Shown here: positions 61,669-64,000 of the stretch, in pieces
Numbering within the stretch: position 1 is the stretch's first letter
Layout of the letters: every line of letters starts with the position of its first letter
Origin: Palsa-1447 sp964509885
GTDB lineage: Bacteria; Verrucomicrobiota; Verrucomicrobiia; Opitutales; Opitutaceae
Direction of reading: 5' to 3'
Assembly (NCBI GenBank): GCA_964509885.1
Contig: CAZDZL010000014.1
Coordinates: 11,119 to 75,118 of the forward strand
Length of the DNA stretch: 64,000 nt
The notes under the pieces: model-generated
What the model was told of the DNA's origin: nothing
The model's input: the letters and a program-made list of their open reading frames with translations, nothing else
Databases searched by the model: none
Program-made: the position numbers and the translations under genes

Positions 61669-63249
61669 ATGAGCCCCGCCGGACAAGGGGCCCGGGCCGC
61701 CTCCCGATTCTCGAATCCGTCCCTCCTGCCGCTGGCGGCACTGCTCCTCGCCGTCTTCATGCTGAACCGGCTGCCGTTCTTCTGGTACTACCCCTCGGTC
61801 CAGGTGGCTCAGGACACCCAGTGGTACCTTGATGTGGTGAACGAGATGAAGGCGGGCCACTGGCCCCATTTCGTCTATCGGACCCCGGGGTATCCCCTCC
61901 TCTTCTGGTTCGTCACGCTCTTCACAGGCCGCTGGATCGCCCTCGTCTGCGTGCAGAACATTCTCTCCTTCGCCTCCGCCCTCTTTCTCGTCTACTCCGT
62001 GCGGCGTTTCCGCGCCTCGCTGGCGCTGCCCGCCGCGCTGGCGATGTGCGGATTCCTGGGAAGCTCGCAGGTTGTCCTCTACGACGTCGCCCTGCTGAGC
62101 GACAGCCTGTATTCGAATTGCCTCATCGCGACGGTGGCTATCCTCCTGCTGGCCTTCAGGGAGTTTAACCCGGCACCGCTGGCCTTTGCCTCCGCGGCCA
62201 TGGCCGCCTGCATTCTCGTCCGGCCCTCAGGGGAATTCTTCATCGTGATCTACGCGGTCGTCCTCGCCTACCTGGCCTGGCAAAGGCGGCCGATCCGCTC
62301 AGTGGTCGCCTTCCTGGTCCCGTTCCCGGCGCTGGTCCTCGGTCTCTGCGCCTACAACTATGCGACGATCTCCTTGTTCGGGGTCTCCTCCCTTGGGGAG
62401 GCTAATCTCGCCGGGGCGACGGCCCTCTTCTGGGAACCCGACCCGCGCCTTCCGGACTCCGTAAACGTGGCGCTGAAGGACCTTCCCGCATCCTACGCGA
62501 GGCAGGACATCACGGCCGGGGATCTCGAGACGATCCGGATGTCATGGGATGTCGAGAAACTGAACCTCGTCTACCAGAAGGCCTTCAACCGGATGATATT
62601 CAGCGAGGGATGGGGATGGGGCAGGCTTGCCGGCGGGGACTACTTCCAGAGCCGGGCGATCATGAGGAAGGTGTCTCTGATAGCCATCCGCAGGCACCCG
62701 GTCCTCTATGCCAAGTTCGTCTGGGTAGGTCTGGTTGAGTACTTCGGGGGCGTCGGCTACTCATTCGATATCGAATCGTCGATTGCCTACCGCAAACAGG
62801 GCAACCGCCTCGACGGAGTGAAGGGATACCACCCCGACGAGACGGCCGCGCGCATCGCCTCGGTCTCGCGCGGGGCCGCGTCCGACGCGTCCTTGCGGGG
62901 GCAGGAGGCGGCACCAGGCGAGGAGCGCCTCGTCAAGGGACTCCAGCACCTGTGGCAGCGCCTTCATGCGGCCCTCTTCCAGCAGGTGGCTTGGAGCTAT
63001 GCCTATTTTGCCGTGCTGATCCTGAGCGCCGTCCGATGGGCGCGCTCTCGCGGCCGCGACACGTCCGCGTTCCTGCTGTTCGTGCTGGCGCTCATCCCGC
63101 TCGGCGCGAGCCTCAATGTATCCCTCGTCGTGATCACGGCGGATCGCTACAGCTATCCCACGCAGTTCCTCTACTACCTGTGCGTGGCCCTCATCCCGCT
63201 CCTGCTTTCGGGAAACGCGGCAGTTTCCGAGGGGGATCCCCACGCGTGA
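61669..63249 (+). CDS. Polytopic membrane protein, GT-C (GT39-like) glycosyltransferase-like
   Basis: 526 residues from the ATG at 61669. About ten hydrophobic helices, with a first periplasmic loop VAQDTQWYLDVVNEMKAGH followed by RTPGYPLLFWFV, which matches the acidic-loop plus R-x-P-G-Y-P pattern of PMT/ArnT-type polyprenyl-phosphate-sugar transferases. The first loop Asp in QDTQWY would be the catalytic acid. Donor and acceptor unknown. Divergent from GH89 by 214 bp. Confidence 0.75.
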   Translation: MSPAGQGARAASRFSNPSLLPLAALLLAVFMLNRLPFFWYYPSVQVAQDTQWYLDVVNEMKAGHWPHFVYRTPGYPLLFWFVTLFTGRWIALVCVQNILSFASALFLVYSVRRFRASLALPAALAMCGFLGSSQVVLYDVALLSDSLYSNCLIATVAILLLAFREFNPAPLAFASAAMAACILVRPSGEFFIVIYAVVLAYLAWQRRPIRSVVAFLVPFPALVLGLCAYNYATISLFGVSSLGEANLAGATALFWEPDPRLPDSVNVALKDLPASYARQDITAGDLETIRMSWDVEKLNLVYQKAFNRMIFSEGWGWGRLAGGDYFQSRAIMRKVSLIAIRRHPVLYAKFVWVGLVEYFGGVGYSFDIESSIAYRKQGNRLDGVKGYHPDETAARIASVSRGAASDASLRGQEAAPGEERLVKGLQHLWQRLHAALFQQVAWSYAYFAVLILSAVRWARSRGRDTSAFLLFVLALIPLGASLNVSLVVITADRYSYPTQFLYYLCVALIPLLLSGNAAVSEGDPHA

Positions 63250-63394
63250 CCCTTGGGATTGGCATTGGCAAAGTCTACTCTACTGGTGGATGGGCCCTGT
63301 TTGGCCACGAAAGCCGCTCAATCGTTCGAAGCGGTATTTGTCAGTTCCAGCCCGCTCCATGCGGAGTTCGTCGCAATGGGCTAGGCCGCTTTTC

Positions 63395-63928
63395 ATGAGT
63401 CCCTATTATTGGGGTGTGAGAACAATATTACTCCTGCTCGCAGCGCTGGCAGCCGGCACGCATCAAGTCCTCGCACAAGCCGCACCGGGTGCTTCGCAGG
63501 CTCCCCACCACGAATTGGATTTCTGGATCGGCGACTGGGAGGCATTTGCAGATGGAAGACTCGACGGCACCGACCGCATTGAGAAAACCCTGAATGGAGC
63601 CGCCGTCACCGAATTCTGGCGCGATTCCAACGGGCACGATGGCAAGAGCTGGTTCTATTTCTATCGCCCGGAAAATAGATGGAAACAGATTTGGGTGACT
63701 GATACGGGCGGTGTGAAGGAGAAGGTCTGCATTGAAGTCCTTCCCCGGGGTGGGATGCGCTTCCGTGGAGAGATACCCCTGCGCGACGGGAGAAAAGTCC
63801 TGGATCAAACCACGCTCACCCCGCTTTCCGACGGGACCGTTCGTCAGGCGATCGAGCAATCGATGGACGGCGGCAAGACTTGGGTGGTGTCCTACGATGC
63901 CATCTATCGCAGGAGACCATCCCCCTGA
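63395..63928 (+). CDS. Secreted DUF1579-like protein
   Basis: 177 residues from the ATG at 63395 (MSPYYWGVRTILLLLAALAAG), with a signal peptide ending LAQA. The mature part begins HHELDFWIGDWEAFADGR, the LxFWIGxW pattern of small lipocalin-like beta barrels, followed by ENRWKQIWVTDTGG and TLTPLSDGTVRQAIEQS. Ligand unknown. Composition is less GC-rich than its neighbours. Confidence 0.65.
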   Translation: MSPYYWGVRTILLLLAALAAGTHQVLAQAAPGASQAPHHELDFWIGDWEAFADGRLDGTDRIEKTLNGAAVTEFWRDSNGHDGKSWFYFYRPENRWKQIWVTDTGGVKEKVCIEVLPRGGMRFRGEIPLRDGRKVLDQTTLTPLSDGTVRQAIEQSMDGGKTWVVSYDAIYRRRPSP

Positions 63929-63975
63929 TTGATGCCCTTGGAATGTGTCCCGCCTTCCGCAACGAAGGATTGCAG

Positions 63976-64000
63976 TGGTGGACGCCGAGGGACTCGAACC
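63976..64000 (-). tRNA. tRNA, 3' end only (cut by window edge)
   Basis: On the minus strand the visible part reads, from the T loop, TTCGAGT, then T-stem strand CCCTC, acceptor strand GGCGTCC, discriminator A and an encoded CCA (63976-63978). The anticodon is outside the window, so the amino acid cannot be assigned. Confidence 0.85.

Overview
This is a GC-rich window (roughly 70% by eye) from a Gram-negative bacterium. The gene content suggests a member of the Verrucomicrobia, probably Opitutaceae-like. The pointers are a TonB-dependent receptor of the Xanthomonas/Caulobacter type, an NHL-repeat secreted protein with a duplicated C-terminal beta domain that I associate with Opitutaceae, a large sugar-porter MFS, SGNH and TPR surface proteins, and glycoside hydrolases GH20 and GH89. 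The assignment is inference, since no rRNA gene is present. A 100-N run at 54932-55031 marks an assembly gap, so this is a draft or metagenome scaffold.

Layout. 1-8.1 kb: Xer recombinase, mazG, trpC, rsmA, a small secreted/membrane pair, icd, an aspartate-type aminotransferase, a tandem ribbon-helix-helix-like protein and a LolA-like protein. 8.1-14.2 kb: a compact minus-strand run, lrp/asnC - aminotransferase - der - fmt - LysM - parB - secG. 14.3-16.9 kb: ffh with a long hairpin terminator, then an AAA/DUF4143 ATPase that looks less GC-rich than its neighbours. 16.9-22.7 kb: a probable catabolic locus for a nitrogenous compound, with a secreted cyclase, RidA, acetamidase/formamidase, amidohydrolase and DUF3891 protein, and a divergent APC permease. 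22.7-27 kb: a decayed RES-type toxin, the NHL-repeat protein, an unrecognised protein and a VOC protein.

27-46.9 kb holds the most interesting system. Three transcription units carry a near-identical 34-bp operator, and in each the operator ends at the -35 position exactly 17 bp before a -10-like hexamer: (A) a ROK-like kinase plus PIG-L deacetylase, (B) the divergent AraC regulator and TonB receptor, (C) a NagB-PIG-L fusion, GH20 hexosaminidase and MFS sugar porter, closed by a terminator. I read this as one AraC-controlled regulon for chito-oligosaccharide or other N-acetylhexosamine use, in which PIG-L deacetylases may stand in for NagA (none is visible here). Set inside it is a separate module: carbamoyltransferase - SxtJ - DUF5989 (SxtK-like), facing an SGNH-hydrolase/TPR protein and a GT-C/TPR membrane protein, likely for surface glycan modification.

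46.9-64 kb: aldose 1-epimerase, pullulanase, an Ada/AlkA-ogt alkylation-repair pair, a biosynthetic run ilvN - ilvC - hemC - (gap) - hemD - degT - trpF, small accessory genes, a GH89 alpha-N-acetylglucosaminidase, a GT-C-like membrane protein, a secreted protein, and the 3' end of a tRNA at the right edge.
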